Shown here piece by piece: positions 44,516 through 53,586 of a stretch of DNA of 64,000 nt. Both the position numbers and the translations under genes were made by a program. The number at the start of each line of letters is the position of its first letter. Position 1 is the stretch's first letter. Where the stretch lies: contig JAEEVL010000002.1 in assembly GCA_016290875.1 (NCBI GenBank), positions 203,208 through 267,207 on the forward strand, written 5' to 3'. A model generated the notes under the pieces. That model saw only the letters and a list, made by a program, of their open reading frames with translations. It made no database searches and had not been told where the DNA came from. Source of the stretch: Ruminococcus sp. (GTDB lineage Bacteria > Bacillota > Clostridia > Oscillospirales > Ruminococcaceae).

Positions 44516-45950
44516 ATTACGCAGTATCAACAGCAGGATGTCACTTAAATTTAAGATATGGATGTATTTTGTGACATTTACTATATTCGTATTCGTACTG
44601 CTGTGGACTTTCCAGATATTGTTCCTGGAGCAGTTTTACGAGAGCATGAAGACGAGAGCTGCTTCAAGAAGTGCTGACAGAATAGCATCGAACTATTCGC
44701 AGCTTGCGTCCGGTGAAATAGACAGTTCTGAATTCTCTTCCCGTGTCGAAGAGATAGCGCTTGACAATGATCTTTGTGTTGAGATACTCGACAGATATGA
44801 GAGAAACCGCTACTCTGTTGAAAATCTCGGAGACTGTCTCATTCACGGCAGGGAAAACAGAATACACGATTATATAGTGAACATAATCAACAGCGAAGAC
44901 AGTACGATACGCTACACTATAAAGAATCCGCGCAGCGGTTATGATATGTTGCTTTACGGAAGAACTCTCGGTGATCCCGATAATCCGAGCGGCTATCTGC
45001 TGGTGAATTCGGCGCTTGTTCCGGTAGGCTCGACTGTGGACATAATCAAGCGTCAGCTTATGCTGATAACGATAGTCCTCATAGTCATGGCATTTATCAT
45101 ATCACTCTTCCTTTCAAGGAGAATAGCACGACCTATCGCAAAGATAACAAAGGCTGCTGAAAATCTCGCAAAGGGTGATTTTAATACTAAATTTGACGGG
45201 AAAGGCTACCTTGAAGCGAAAAAGCTTGCTGATACGCTGACTTATGCAGAAGGGGAACTCTCGCGAGTAGATACGATGCAGCGTGACCTTATCGCAAATG
45301 TATCCCACGACCTCAGAACTCCGCTTACGATGCTGAAGGCTTATGCAGAGATGATACGCGATCTTTCAGGCGATAATCCGGTCAAGCGTAATGAGCATCT
45401 CGAGATAATCATTGATGAGACAGACAGACTTTCGCTTATGGTAAATGATATTCTTGACCTTTCAAAGCTCGAAAGTGGCAAACAGAAACTGAATCCGTCA
45501 GAATTCGAGATAAGCGGAAAGCTCAACGAGATAATCGACCGTTTCAAGGGAATATCCGAGAAAATGGGCTACAATATCAGATTTACTCCTGATGAGCCTA
45601 AGATGGTATACTGTGATGTGGTCAAGATAGAGCAGGTCATCTATAATCTTATCAATAATGCTATCAATTACACAGGAGCTGACAAGCAGGTGTTCGTCCG
45701 TCAGATAAACACGCCTGATGGCATACTCATTGAAGTTGAAGATACCGGTGACGGAATTGAAGAAGATAAGATAAAGCTTATATTCGATAAGTATTACCGT
45801 TCCGAGAACCACAAGCGTGAGGTAGTCGGCACAGGTCTTGGACTCTCTATTGTCAAGGCTGTACTTAAAATGCACAATTACGACTATGGTGTCCGCAGTA
45901 CTCTTGGCAAGGGTTCGACTTTTTGGTTCAAGATAAGTGACGTCAAGTAA
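44499..45950 (+). CDS. Membrane sensor histidine kinase
   Basis: 483 aa from a TTG at 44499, chosen because GAGGAATGGG lies eight bases upstream; an ATG at 44538 is the alternative. Two membrane helices (about 20-42 and 185-208) bracket an extracellular sensor of about 140 residues. HAMP, HisKA (phosphorylated H270 in NVSHDLRTPLTML) and HATPase domains (NLINNAINYTG, DTGDGIEEDKIKLIFDKYYR, GTGLGLSIVKAVL) follow. The signal is unknown. It is cotranscribed with the response regulator. Confidence 0.94.
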   Translation: MKLFSKLRSINSRMSLKFKIWMYFVTFTIFVFVLLWTFQILFLEQFYESMKTRAASRSADRIASNYSQLASGEIDSSEFSSRVEEIALDNDLCVEILDRYERNRYSVENLGDCLIHGRENRIHDYIVNIINSEDSTIRYTIKNPRSGYDMLLYGRTLGDPDNPSGYLLVNSALVPVGSTVDIIKRQLMLITIVLIVMAFIISLFLSRRIARPIAKITKAAENLAKGDFNTKFDGKGYLEAKKLADTLTYAEGELSRVDTMQRDLIANVSHDLRTPLTMLKAYAEMIRDLSGDNPVKRNEHLEIIIDETDRLSLMVNDILDLSKLESGKQKLNPSEFEISGKLNEIIDRFKGISEKMGYNIRFTPDEPKMVYCDVVKIEQVIYNLINNAINYTGADKQVFVRQINTPDGILIEVEDTGDGIEEDKIKLIFDKYYRSENHKREVVGTGLGLSIVKAVLKMHNYDYGVRSTLGKGSTFWFKISDVK

Positions 45951-45954
45951 AATA

Positions 45955-45996
45955 ATGTTCATTATTAATATATAGAGTATTATTGTGAACATCATC
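45955..45996 (+). repeat. Long inverted repeat after the histidine kinase gene
   Basis: ATGTTCA-ATTAATA and TATTATT-TGAACAT form an imperfect stem of about 14 pairs. No T tract follows, so it is at best a weak terminator or mRNA 3'-end stabiliser. The bases from 46000 to 46160 are AT-rich without a recognisable feature. Confidence 0.5.
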
Positions 45997-46162
45997 GCCG
46001 TATTTCTTAAAATGCAGAATGTAATAACAGGTGATGAAATCTATTGAAAATATTACTCTGTGTAAAGAAAATAGCTTAAAGCGAGCTGAAAATTGTGCAG
46101 ATAATACAGTTTTTAGCAATATTTGTTTAATATATTTTGAACATAGAATTTCGAAATATTAA

Positions 46163-46190
46163 TGAAAAGTACACAATAATATGGTATAAT
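46163..46190 (+). promoter_or_regulatory. Extended -10 promoter of the candidate small RNA
   Basis: TGG-TATAAT (TATAAT at 46185) is a full extended -10; the -35 region TGAAAA is weak. Transcription would begin near 46197. Confidence 0.6.
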
Positions 46191-46196
46191 ATAATT

Positions 46197-46325
46197 GCTG
46201 AAGGAGAGATCCTGAAGCTGATTTTCATGGTAATTTATTGTTTACCCCAACAATAAATTATTAATCCCCAATAATCCCTATATCATGGCAGATGAGCTTC
46301 CTGAAGAGGAGGCTCGTTTGTTTTT
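46197..46325 (+). ncRNA. Candidate small regulatory RNA with C-rich loops
   Basis: About 129 bases between an extended -10 promoter and a terminator, without a convincing reading frame (the longest is nine codons from 46227). It contains a ten-base-pair hairpin (TAATTTATTG/CAATAAATTA) whose loop carries CCCC, then single-stranded CCCC and CCC, and ends in a nine-pair hairpin (GAGCTTCCT/AGAGGCTC region) followed by GTTTGTTTTT. C-rich loops of this kind pair with Shine-Dalgarno sequences in Gram-positive sRNAs such as RsaE and RoxS; homology to those is not claimed. Confidence 0.5.
46294..46325 (+). terminator. Terminator of the candidate small RNA
   Basis: GAGCTTCCT, GAAG and AGGAGGCTC form a nine-pair stem with one G-T pair, then GTTTGTTTTT. 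Confidence 0.8.
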
Positions 46326-46360
46326 ATATGAAAAATCTTGTTGCAGTCAGGTAATTGCTA

Positions 46361-46389
46361 TTGACAAATTCCGACTTTTGTAGTATACT
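46361..46389 (+). promoter_or_regulatory. SigA promoter of the metK leader
   Basis: Consensus TTGACA at 46361, a 17-base spacer and TATACT at 46384, just upstream of the riboswitch. Confidence 0.88.
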
Positions 46390-46398
46390 TAATTCATA

Positions 46399-46505
46399 AC
46401 CTTATCAAGAGCGGCGGAGGAAACAGGTCCTGTGAAGCCCGGCAACCTGACTGCGAAAAGGCAGACAAGGTGCTAAATCCTGCGGTTTAATCCGAAAGAT
46501 GAGGA
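46399..46505 (+). ncRNA. SAM-I (S-box) riboswitch
   Basis: The conserved order is present: CTTATCAAGAG at 46401, GGCGGAGG, AGCCCGGCAACC at 46436, AAGGTGCTAAATCC at 46467 and GAAAGATGAG at 46494, with CTTATC pairing to GATGAG as P1. It binds S-adenosylmethionine and, when bound, favours the terminator that follows, lowering metK expression when SAM is plentiful. Confidence 0.96.
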
Positions 46506-46519
46506 GCATAGCTAAGACT

Positions 46520-46548
46520 GCGCACTTCTTTCAGGGAGTGCGCTTTTA
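46520..46548 (+). terminator. Riboswitch expression-platform terminator
   Basis: GCGCACT and AGTGCGC with a ten-base loop, followed by TTTTAT, directly after the SAM-I aptamer and before metK. Confidence 0.88.
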
Positions 46549-46569
46549 TATTTCTATGGAGGTTTTTTA

Positions 46570-47754
46570 ATGAGCAAATGTTTTTTTACTTCGGAATCAG
46601 TTACTGAAGGACATCCCGACAAGATCTGTGACCAGATTTCAGATGCAGTACTTGACGCTATACTTGAGCAGGATAAGCTCGGCCGTGTTGCCTGCGAGAC
46701 CTGCGTTACAACAGGTATGATAATGGTAATGGGCGAGATCTCAACTACTGCTGATGTTGATATCCCCAAGATCGCACGCAAGGTAGTTGCAGACATCGGC
46801 TATGACCGTGCAAAGTACGGTTTCGATGCACACACCTGCGCAGTTCTCACATCTATCGACGGTCAGTCACCTGACATAGCTATGGGCGTTAACGAGGCAT
46901 TTGAGTACCGTGAGGAGAACAATGAGTCCGACGGTCTTTCAAACGGTGCCGGCGACCAGGGAATCATGTTTGGTTTTGCCTGCAACGAAACTCCCGAGCT
47001 TATGCCGCTCCCGATCTCTCTTGCTCACAAGCTTGCACTCAAGCTCACAGAGGTAAGAAAGGACGGCACTCTTCGTTATCTCCGTCCCGACGGAAAGTCT
47101 CAGGTAACAGTTGAGTATGACAACGGCAAGCCTGTAAGAGTTGATGCTGTTGTAGTATCCTCACAGCATTCTGACGATATTGCTCTTGAGCAGCTCCGCA
47201 AGGACATCGAAGAACTCGTTATCAAAGCAGTTATCCCCGCAGAGCTTATGGATTCAAATACAAAGATCTTCATCAATCCGACAGGACGCTTCGTTGTTGG
47301 CGGACCTCAGGGAGACAGCGGTCTCACAGGAAGAAAGATCATCGTTGATACATACGGCGGTTATTCACGTCACGGCGGCGGAGCTTTCTCCGGTAAGGAT
47401 CCGACGAAGGTTGACAGAAGTGCTGCTTACGCTGCAAGATACATCGCTAAGAATATCGTTGCGGCAGGTCTTGCTGATAAGTGCGAGGTACAGCTTTCGT
47501 ACGCTATCGGCGTAGCTAAGCCTATTTCAATACTCGTTGATACATTTGGCACAGGCAAGGTCGATGAGGACAAGCTCTCAGAGGCAGTCAGCAAGGTATT
47601 CGACCTCCGCCCGACAGCTATCATTGAGATGCTCAAGCTCAGAAAGCCGCAGTACAGACAGCTTGCAGCTTACGGACATATGGGAAGAGAAGGCCTCGGC
47701 ATTGCATGGGAGAAGACAGACCGCATCGATGCTCTCAAGGCAGCTCTCAACTGA
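46570..47754 (+). CDS. metK: S-adenosylmethionine synthetase
   Basis: 394 aa, standard. Makes SAM from methionine and ATP. Motifs: [25 protein letters not shown] at the N-terminus, [40 protein letters not shown] and the [27 protein letters not shown] block near the C-terminal third. GGAGGTTTTTT precedes the ATG. It is controlled by the SAM-I riboswitch upstream and is a single-gene transcript. Confidence 0.98.
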   Translation: MSKCFFTSESVTEGHPDKICDQISDAVLDAILEQDKLGRVACETCVTTGMIMVMGEISTTADVDIPKIARKVVADIGYDRAKYGFDAHTCAVLTSIDGQSPDIAMGVNEAFEYREENNESDGLSNGAGDQGIMFGFACNETPELMPLPISLAHKLALKLTEVRKDGTLRYLRPDGKSQVTVEYDNGKPVRVDAVVVSSQHSDDIALEQLRKDIEELVIKAVIPAELMDSNTKIFINPTGRFVVGGPQGDSGLTGRKIIVDTYGGYSRHGGGAFSGKDPTKVDRSAAYAARYIAKNIVAAGLADKCEVQLSYAIGVAKPISILVDTFGTGKVDEDKLSEAVSKVFDLRPTAIIEMLKLRKPQYRQLAAYGHMGREGLGIAWEKTDRIDALKAALN

Positions 47755-47771
47755 TAATATTATAATAGTAC

Positions 47772-47805
47772 AGCTCCTGGCATTATTTCTGCCGGGAGCT
47801 TTTTG
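47772..47805 (+). terminator. Rho-independent terminator after metK
   Basis: AGCTCCTGGCA pairs with TGCCGGGAGCT (one G-T) around TTATTTC, followed by TTTTG. Confidence 0.9.
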
Positions 47806-47917
47806 CGTATGTATAAAAATATATACTAATGAGAGAATAGTCTATAACGATGTGTACTCTTATTTTGCGTTCTTGACAGAAACTTACAAAATAATTCAAA
47901 ATATCGTACAGTATATA

Positions 47918-47946
47918 TTGACTTTGTCTGCAAATTGTGGTAATAT
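47918..47946 (+). promoter_or_regulatory. SigA promoter of the CE12 esterase gene
   Basis: TTGACT at 47918, a 17-base spacer and TAATAT at 47941, about 50 bases before the start codon. A second TTGACA at 47874 has no good -10. Confidence 0.65.
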
Positions 47947-47994
47947 TAAAATGATAATCTATGGATCATCATAGTATTGATCGGAGGAACTGGT

Positions 47995-50988
47995 ATGAAA
48001 TTAAGAAAACTTATCAGCGGAGTTACCTCACTTGCCCTCTCACTCTCTCTATTTGCAGGTATGGGAACTCAGAACACGGTAAAAAGCGTGCAGGCGAACG
48101 CTGCTTCTGCCAACTGGAAATTTGATTTTGGAAACGGCGGCGTGTCAGGCGGTTATACCGGAGTTTCAGCAGGAGACGGCTATAATGCCTCAAGAGGTTA
48201 CGGCTTCGCACAGACATGGAACGTAGGCGATGTTTCAGCAGGCGGAAACGGTGCCGGAAGCGATGCGGTCGAATTCAAGAGCGACGATGGTGCAAATACG
48301 TTCAACGTTGACCTTCCGAAGGGTCTGTATGAGGTAAAGGTCACAGTCGGAAACGCTCCGCGCTGTTCTATCAAAATGGAAGGTATGCTCCAGATGATGA
48401 ACCTCACCCGTCTGAATGCGACGGAAACAGTGAAACTTCCTGTTACTGACGGACAGCTCAATATTCAGGCTGTTACCGGTATCAAGAACGGTCAGAGATC
48501 AATTTCGGCAGTTGAAATTACACAGATAAATACAACAGCCGTTATGCCGCCGACTGTATGGATATGCGGCGATTCGACCGTTGCAAATTATTATAATCAG
48601 GCTGATACGGCTCAACACGGCTGGGGACAGTATTTCGGCAGCTATATCGACGGATTCGATGTAAGAAATATGGCTACGAGCGGTCAGTACGCCAAGGGCT
48701 TTGTTGATGGCGGACAGTTTACACCTATCGAGACATACGGAAAAACAGGCGACAAGTACATCATTTCTATTGGTATCAATGATACGAATTACTCAAATGG
48801 TGATGAGTATTACGCAACAGTTACCGATATGGTAAAGCGTGCCAAGGCTAAGGGTATGGAAGTTATACTCGTAAAGCAGCAGGGACGCCACGGCGACTAC
48901 AACAGAAACCCAAGACTTGGCGGACGTTGGTTCGGCGGTCAGCTTGATACGATAGGCTCAGAGCAGAACGTTCAGGTCATTGATCTCTTTACAAAATGGC
49001 AGGATTTCGGATTCAGCATAGGCGGTTATGATGCTATGACTCCGTACTATGCGGCTGACGATGATCTTCACCAGAGCGCAAAGGGGGCACAGAAGCTTGC
49101 AGAGCTTATGGCTGAAGCTATGCAGATGACAAAAGAACCTGCGGAAATGGATACGACCAAGGCTTACAGATTCAAAAATGTCAATAGCGGGCTTTACCTT
49201 GAAGTCAAGAACGCTGAGGCTGCTGCCGGAGCTAATGTTCAGCAGTGGAGCGGCGATACTGTTGGCGAATGGAATGTATGGCATCTCAAACATAAGGGAT
49301 ACAACTATTATGAGGTATGGTCATACCTTGACGGCGGAGACAAATATCTCCTCGACGTTGAAGGTGCTAAGGCTGATAATGGTACAAATATCAGCATATA
49401 TACAAATACCAACTCGAATAATCAGTGGTTCCATTTCTTTGAGAACGGTGACGGAAGCTACACGATAGTTTCAAGATGTTCCGGTGATAACGGTGCTCTT
49501 GAAGTTGGAAGCGCTTCAACTGCTGCCGGAGCAAATGTCCAGCAGTGGGAGATAAACGGTCATAACTGTCAGAAATGGGTGCTTGAAGAAGTTGACTGGG
49601 GCGAAGATGACTATACAACTCCTGAAGACAGCGACGGTTCTATCATAAACTACGGCGACATCAACGGCGACGGCAAGGTGAATGTATTCGATATGATCCT
49701 TATGCGCCGCAAGTACATAGAAAACGATAATACAAAGTACGATGCTGTTTCAGACCTTAATGCTGACGGCAAAACCAATATTGCCGATCTTGTACAGCTT
49801 CGTTCATTCCTCCTTAAAGGAAAACAGGTTGAAGCTGTTGAAGAGGGACTCGGATTTGTATACGGCTCTGATCAGGAGTTCACAAGCGGTATTGAAGAAA
49901 CTGTCAATTCAGGTTTTTCTTACAGATCATATGTAAACCTTGATAATTCTATTGGTGTCAGAATGGTATGGACTGTGAATGTTCCTTCTGATGGCAATTA
50001 TCTCTGCAACTTCGGTATCGCGAACGGTGCGGCAGAGAACAGAAAGATGAAAGTCGAGGTCAAGGGCCATAAGGAATACTGGGTACAGGATTTCCTGACA
50101 ACAGGCGCCTGGACTGTATGGGAGGAAAGAGGACTCGTTCTTCCTTTGAAAAAGGGCATAAACCATATCCGCCTGACTTCTCTTGTGAGCGGAGGCGGTC
50201 CGAACTTCGACTATCTCCGTATGACAAAGACTGATGAACCTATTGCTCAGCCTTATGATCCTTCACAGGAGGAAACACATACAACTGACGGCGAGCATAC
50301 GCTGTTCATTGCAGGCGATTCCACTGTACAGACGTACAATCAGCGTGCAAGAGAACAGAACGGCGGTCCTATCCAGGGTTGGGGCGCGTTCATCGGTGAT
50401 TATCTCGACAGCAAGATAAGCGTGTCAAATCATGCTCTTGCAGGAAGAAGCTCCAAGAGCTTCTACGATCAGGGCAGATGGCAGACGATCGCTGACTCCC
50501 TCAAGAACGGCGACTATGTTATGATACAGTTTGGAATCAACGATGGTGCAAGCAGTAATGCAGAGAGATACGCTCCTGTGTGCGGAAATGTCAATTCACC
50601 TTCGTCAGGCTCGTTTGAGTGGTATATGACGCAGTTTATCAACGACTCTCTCGCAAAGGGCGCAACTCCGATACTCGTTACGCCGACACTAAGCGCAAAG
50701 TCCTATTCTAACGGTAAATTTTCGGGAAGCTACGGCAACTACGGCGATGCCTGCAAGTCACTTGCGAGCAAGTATAAGATACCGTGCATAGACCTGAACA
50801 CCATTATGGTGAACCATTATAACTCGGTAGGCTATAACACAGCATACAGTTATCATATGGCAGCTGCTGTACAGGGCAGTACAGACCTTACACATTTCAA
50901 TGATGATGGAGCAAAGGTGATAGCCGGACTCGTTGCAAATGCGGTAAAGAGTCAGGGAATAAGTGGACTCTCAGGCTATGTAAAATAA
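47995..50988 (+). CDS. Cellulosomal rhamnogalacturonan acetylesterase, CE12-CBM13-dockerin-CBM35-CE12
   Basis: 997 aa from the ATG at 47995 (GGAGGAACTGGT upstream). After the signal peptide, a beta-sandwich (about 38-180, WKFDFGNG start) precedes the first SGNH/CE12 esterase (about 185-380) with GDSTVANYY and the D-x-x-H motif DDLHQS. A ricin-type CBM13 trefoil (about 386-540) contains two related blocks ending in AAGANVQQW. An internal dockerin (about 550-612) has GDINGDGKVNVFD and SDLNADGKTNIAD. A CBM35-like module (about 618-748) and a second CE12 (about 768-997; GDSTVQTYN, GINDG, DLTHFND) complete it. Both esterases should remove acetyl groups from rhamnogalacturonan, preparing it for lyases. 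The dockerin type differs from the other three in this window, and its central place is unusual. Confidence 0.92.
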   Translation: MKLRKLISGVTSLALSLSLFAGMGTQNTVKSVQANAASANWKFDFGNGGVSGGYTGVSAGDGYNASRGYGFAQTWNVGDVSAGGNGAGSDAVEFKSDDGANTFNVDLPKGLYEVKVTVGNAPRCSIKMEGMLQMMNLTRLNATETVKLPVTDGQLNIQAVTGIKNGQRSISAVEITQINTTAVMPPTVWICGDSTVANYYNQADTAQHGWGQYFGSYIDGFDVRNMATSGQYAKGFVDGGQFTPIETYGKTGDKYIISIGINDTNYSNGDEYYATVTDMVKRAKAKGMEVILVKQQGRHGDYNRNPRLGGRWFGGQLDTIGSEQNVQVIDLFTKWQDFGFSIGGYDAMTPYYAADDDLHQSAKGAQKLAELMAEAMQMTKEPAEMDTTKAYRFKNVNSGLYLEVKNAEAAAGANVQQWSGDTVGEWNVWHLKHKGYNYYEVWSYLDGGDKYLLDVEGAKADNGTNISIYTNTNSNNQWFHFFENGDGSYTIVSRCSGDNGALEVGSASTAAGANVQQWEINGHNCQKWVLEEVDWGEDDYTTPEDSDGSIINYGDINGDGKVNVFDMILMRRKYIENDNTKYDAVSDLNADGKTNIADLVQLRSFLLKGKQVEAVEEGLGFVYGSDQEFTSGIEETVNSGFSYRSYVNLDNSIGVRMVWTVNVPSDGNYLCNFGIANGAAENRKMKVEVKGHKEYWVQDFLTTGAWTVWEERGLVLPLKKGINHIRLTSLVSGGGPNFDYLRMTKTDEPIAQPYDPSQEETHTTDGEHTLFIAGDSTVQTYNQRAREQNGGPIQGWGAFIGDYLDSKISVSNHALAGRSSKSFYDQGRWQTIADSLKNGDYVMIQFGINDGASSNAERYAPVCGNVNSPSSGSFEWYMTQFINDSLAKGATPILVTPTLSAKSYSNGKFSGSYGNYGDACKSLASKYKIPCIDLNTIMVNHYNSVGYNTAYSYHMAAAVQGSTDLTHFNDDGAKVIAGLVANAVKSQGISGLSGYVK

Positions 50989-50990
50989 AA

Positions 50991-51021
50991 ATAAAAGGCT
51001 CTCCTTGGGGAGAGCCTTTCA
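50991..51021 (+). terminator. Rho-independent terminator after the CE12 esterase gene
   Basis: AAAGGCTCTCC, TTGG and GGAGAGCCTTT form an eleven-base-pair stem; the T tract is short. Confidence 0.82.
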
Positions 51022-51112
51022 GTTTGTGAACAATAATTGTCAAACAGGAGAATATGCCGGAAAACATCTTGGTATCCTGGCGGTATTTATATATCAAACC
51101 TGAAAATCGTAC

Positions 51113-51147
51113 AGAAAAAATAAGAGCGTTCCATCAGGAACGCTCTG
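51113..51147 (-). terminator. Rho-independent terminator after rpmB
   Basis: On the minus strand AGAGCGTTCC, TGAT and GGAACGCTCT are followed by TATTTTTT. Confidence 0.87.
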
Positions 51148-51165
51148 TATTTTTCAGTTGAACAA

Positions 51166-51354
51166 TTAGTTAGCTCTCTCAACCTTACCTGAACGCAGGC
51201 ATCTTGAGCAAGCGTAGATATGACAAGGAGTACCCTTGACGATAGCCTTAACACGCTTTACATTAGGCTTCCATGTTCTGTTTGTTCTTCTGTGTGAGTG
51301 GGAAACTTTGATACCAAAAGTAACTCCCTTTCCGCAGATATCACATTTTGCCAT
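51166..51354 (-). CDS. rpmB: 50S ribosomal protein L28
   Basis: 62 aa beginning MAKCDICGKGVTFGIKVSHSHRRTNRTWKPN, the standard L28 form. The frame is open further upstream, but GGAGGTG lies seven bases before this ATG. Cysteines C4, C7 and the later CSRC suggest a zinc-binding form. It stands alone between two plus-strand genes with its own promoter and terminator. Confidence 0.96.
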   Translation of the reverse strand: MAKCDICGKGVTFGIKVSHSHRRTNRTWKPNVKRVKAIVKGTPCHIYACSRCLRSGKVERAN

Positions 51355-51400
51355 CAGGCTGCACCTCCTTAAATAACTTGTGAAAACATACAACGTAATT

Positions 51401-51429
51401 ATTCTACCACAAAACTCAGAAAAAAGCAA
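51401..51429 (-). promoter_or_regulatory. SigA promoter of rpmB
   Basis: On the minus strand TTGCTT, a 17-base spacer and TAGAAT with TGG before the -10. Confidence 0.7.
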
Positions 51430-51497
51430 GAGTTTTTTTGAAAAAACTTGAAAAAATTTTTGAGAGCCTTAATTTCTGTAAAAATTTCGTATATTAC

Positions 51498-51526
51498 TTG
51501 AAAAAAATGTAAGAATGTAGTATAAT
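51498..51526 (+). promoter_or_regulatory. SigA promoter of the site-2 protease-scpAB operon
   Basis: TTGAAA at 51498, a 17-base spacer and TATAAT at 51521, about 45 bases before the protease start. Confidence 0.82.
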
Positions 51527-51570
51527 ATATAGTGTATTACTATTTGCAGACACAGAATGAAAGGATAATT

Positions 51571-52278
51571 ATGGACATCGAACTTTTTTTAAAATATTTT
51601 GCAAGAATACTCACGCTGCTGCTTGTGATACCTCTTCACGAAGCTGCTCATGCACTTGTTGCAAAATGGTGCGGTGATGATACTGCAACACGTCAGGGAA
51701 GAGTATCTCTCAATCCCTTTGATCATATTGATCCGACGGGCTCTCTGCTGATGATACTGACCGGTTTCGGCTGGGCAAGACCTGTTGACGTAAATCCCGC
51801 AAGAATGAGACATCCGCGCAGAGATATGGCACTTACAGCCATTGCCGGACCTGTTTCAAACCTTATCGCAGCCTTTGCAGCCGGACTTGTAAAAGCCTGC
51901 ATACTTGCCACAGATGACGGTATGAAGGCATACATGGAGTATGTGCTGACTGATAAGATCACTACGACCTATTGTGTGATGCTCCTTATGGAGTTCCTTA
52001 TGATAGTGAATATCGGTCTTGCGGTGTTCAATCTTATCCCGATACCTCCTCTCGACGGTTTCAACGTAATGCGTTATTTCACAGGTGCAAAGGTTGACCG
52101 CTGGTTCTATGAACATTACAGAGAGATACAGATCGGTTTCCTCGTATTCATTCTTGTACTTAATATGGGACTGATACCTGACAAGTACAATCTGCTCCTT
52201 GTAGTACGAAGCAAGATATACAACGGTATGTGGGACATTCTCTACAAGATACCGGAACACAAGTGGAATAATAACTGA
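51571..52278 (+). CDS. Site-2 protease family membrane protein (M50)
   Basis: 235 aa from the ATG at 51571 (AAAGGATAATT upstream). Zinc metalloprotease buried in the membrane: the HExxH motif is IPLHEAAHALVAKWCGD near residue 25 and the third ligand is in FNLIPIPPLDGFNV near residue 160. About five hydrophobic segments. Members of this subgroup without a PDZ domain are common upstream of scpA in Firmicutes; the substrate is unknown. Its stop overlaps the scpA start. Confidence 0.93.
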   Translation: MDIELFLKYFARILTLLLVIPLHEAAHALVAKWCGDDTATRQGRVSLNPFDHIDPTGSLLMILTGFGWARPVDVNPARMRHPRRDMALTAIAGPVSNLIAAFAAGLVKACILATDDGMKAYMEYVLTDKITTTYCVMLLMEFLMIVNIGLAVFNLIPIPPLDGFNVMRYFTGAKVDRWFYEHYREIQIGFLVFILVLNMGLIPDKYNLLLVVRSKIYNGMWDILYKIPEHKWNNN

Positions 52279-53033
52279 TGGAGACTATTTCATTTAAGCT
52301 GGAGGTTTTCGAGGGACCTCTCGACCTGCTTCTCAGCCTTATCTCAAAGCATAAGCTGAATATCTGCGACATAGAGATCTCAAAGCTGCTTGAACAGTAC
52401 CTTCTCTATATGGATCAGGCAAGAGAACAGGATCTTGAGCTCGCCGGTGAATTTCTCGAAATGGCAGCGCGTCTCATATATATTAAGACTGCTTCGCTTC
52501 TCCCTCAGCCGGAAGAGGCTGAACAGATGAAAAAAGAGCTTGAGGGCGCTCTTATCGAGTACTCTCTCTGTAAGCTCGCTGCGGCAAAGCTTGCGGAGGA
52601 TTTCCGGGGCGGTGATATATTCGTCCGCAAGCCTATGAAGATAAAAGCTGACATGACGTATTGTCTGGTTCATGAGCCGTCACGTCTTGCATTGGCTTAC
52701 AGTGCTGTGTCGCAGAAATCAATAAAGAATGAAACTTCCAAACTCCGTGTGGAGAACAAGATAAATTCTGTTGTCAAGCGCAGGATAGTATCGGTCCTTT
52801 CAAAGGTCGTACACGTTCTTAGAGAGCTTTATACTACCGGTGAGGTGTATATGGACAAGCTGTATGACGGCGTTACTGACCGTTCAGCGCGAGTGGCAAC
52901 GTTCCTTGCTGTTCTCGAGCTCACCCGCTCGGGAAGAATAACTATCAGCGAGGATAATATGATGATATTCTTCAAGGGAAGAAAGAACGGGGTGAAAAAG
53001 ACTTGGAAATCAAAGAGAAACTCGGCGCAGTAG
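52278..53033 (+). CDS. scpA: Segregation and condensation protein A
   Basis: 251 aa. The kleisin subunit of the SMC-ScpAB condensin complex that compacts and separates chromosomes. The N-terminal SMC-neck-binding segment FEGPLDLLLSLISKHKLNICDI and the EFLEMAARLIYIKTASLLP helix are characteristic; the C-terminal winged helix (about 180-240) contains VATFLAVLELTRSGRI. It overlaps the protease by one base and scpB by 31 bases. Confidence 0.96.
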   Translation: METISFKLEVFEGPLDLLLSLISKHKLNICDIEISKLLEQYLLYMDQAREQDLELAGEFLEMAARLIYIKTASLLPQPEEAEQMKKELEGALIEYSLCKLAAAKLAEDFRGGDIFVRKPMKIKADMTYCLVHEPSRLALAYSAVSQKSIKNETSKLRVENKINSVVKRRIVSVLSKVVHVLRELYTTGEVYMDKLYDGVTDRSARVATFLAVLELTRSGRITISEDNMMIFFKGRKNGVKKTWKSKRNSAQ

Positions 53034-53569
53034 AAGCTATACTCTTTGCAAGCGGCGAGCCTATCGAAATATACCGTCTCTCCGAAGCGAGCGGCGTGGA
53101 TATGGGAACTCTGCCCTCTATGATAAAGCTGCTAAATGACCGCTACGACGATTGCGGCAGCGGTATCACCATTAAAAAGCTCGACAGCAGCTATCAGATG
53201 TGTACGCGCGAAGCCTTTGCTGATCAGGTAAGGGCGGCTCTTGAGACCAAGCGCTCCACTCCGCTGTCAAATGCGGCTATGGAAGCACTTACCATAATCG
53301 CTTACAATCAGCCTGTATCGAAGGGCTTTGTCGAAAATGTCAGAGGCATCGACAGTTCTTCTGTTATAAATAATCTTGTCGAAAAGGGTCTCGTTGAAGA
53401 AGCCGGAAGGCTTGACGTTCCCGGAAAACCTATCGTCTACCGCACAACACCGGTATTCCTGAGAAGCTTCGGGCTCAGCTCTATTGGCGAGCTGCCGCCG
53501 CTTCCGGATCAGCCGATGCTCACAGAGCTCGATACTGGCAGCGATGACGATGATACCGGCGAAGACTGA
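53003..53569 (+). CDS. scpB: Segregation and condensation protein B
   Basis: 188 aa. Dimer of winged helices that binds ScpA. Motifs: AVEAILFASGEPIEI at the N-terminus and ALTIIAYNQPVSKGFVENVRGIDSSSVINNLVEKGLVEEAGR in the second winged helix. A TTG start at 53003 with GGGGTG nine bases upstream gives the expected N-terminus; it lies inside the end of scpA. Confidence 0.95.
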   Translation: MEIKEKLGAVEAILFASGEPIEIYRLSEASGVDMGTLPSMIKLLNDRYDDCGSGITIKKLDSSYQMCTREAFADQVRAALETKRSTPLSNAAMEALTIIAYNQPVSKGFVENVRGIDSSSVINNLVEKGLVEEAGRLDVPGKPIVYRTTPVFLRSFGLSSIGELPPLPDQPMLTELDTGSDDDDTGED

Positions 53570-53586
53570 GGAAAGGAGCGGCAGGA

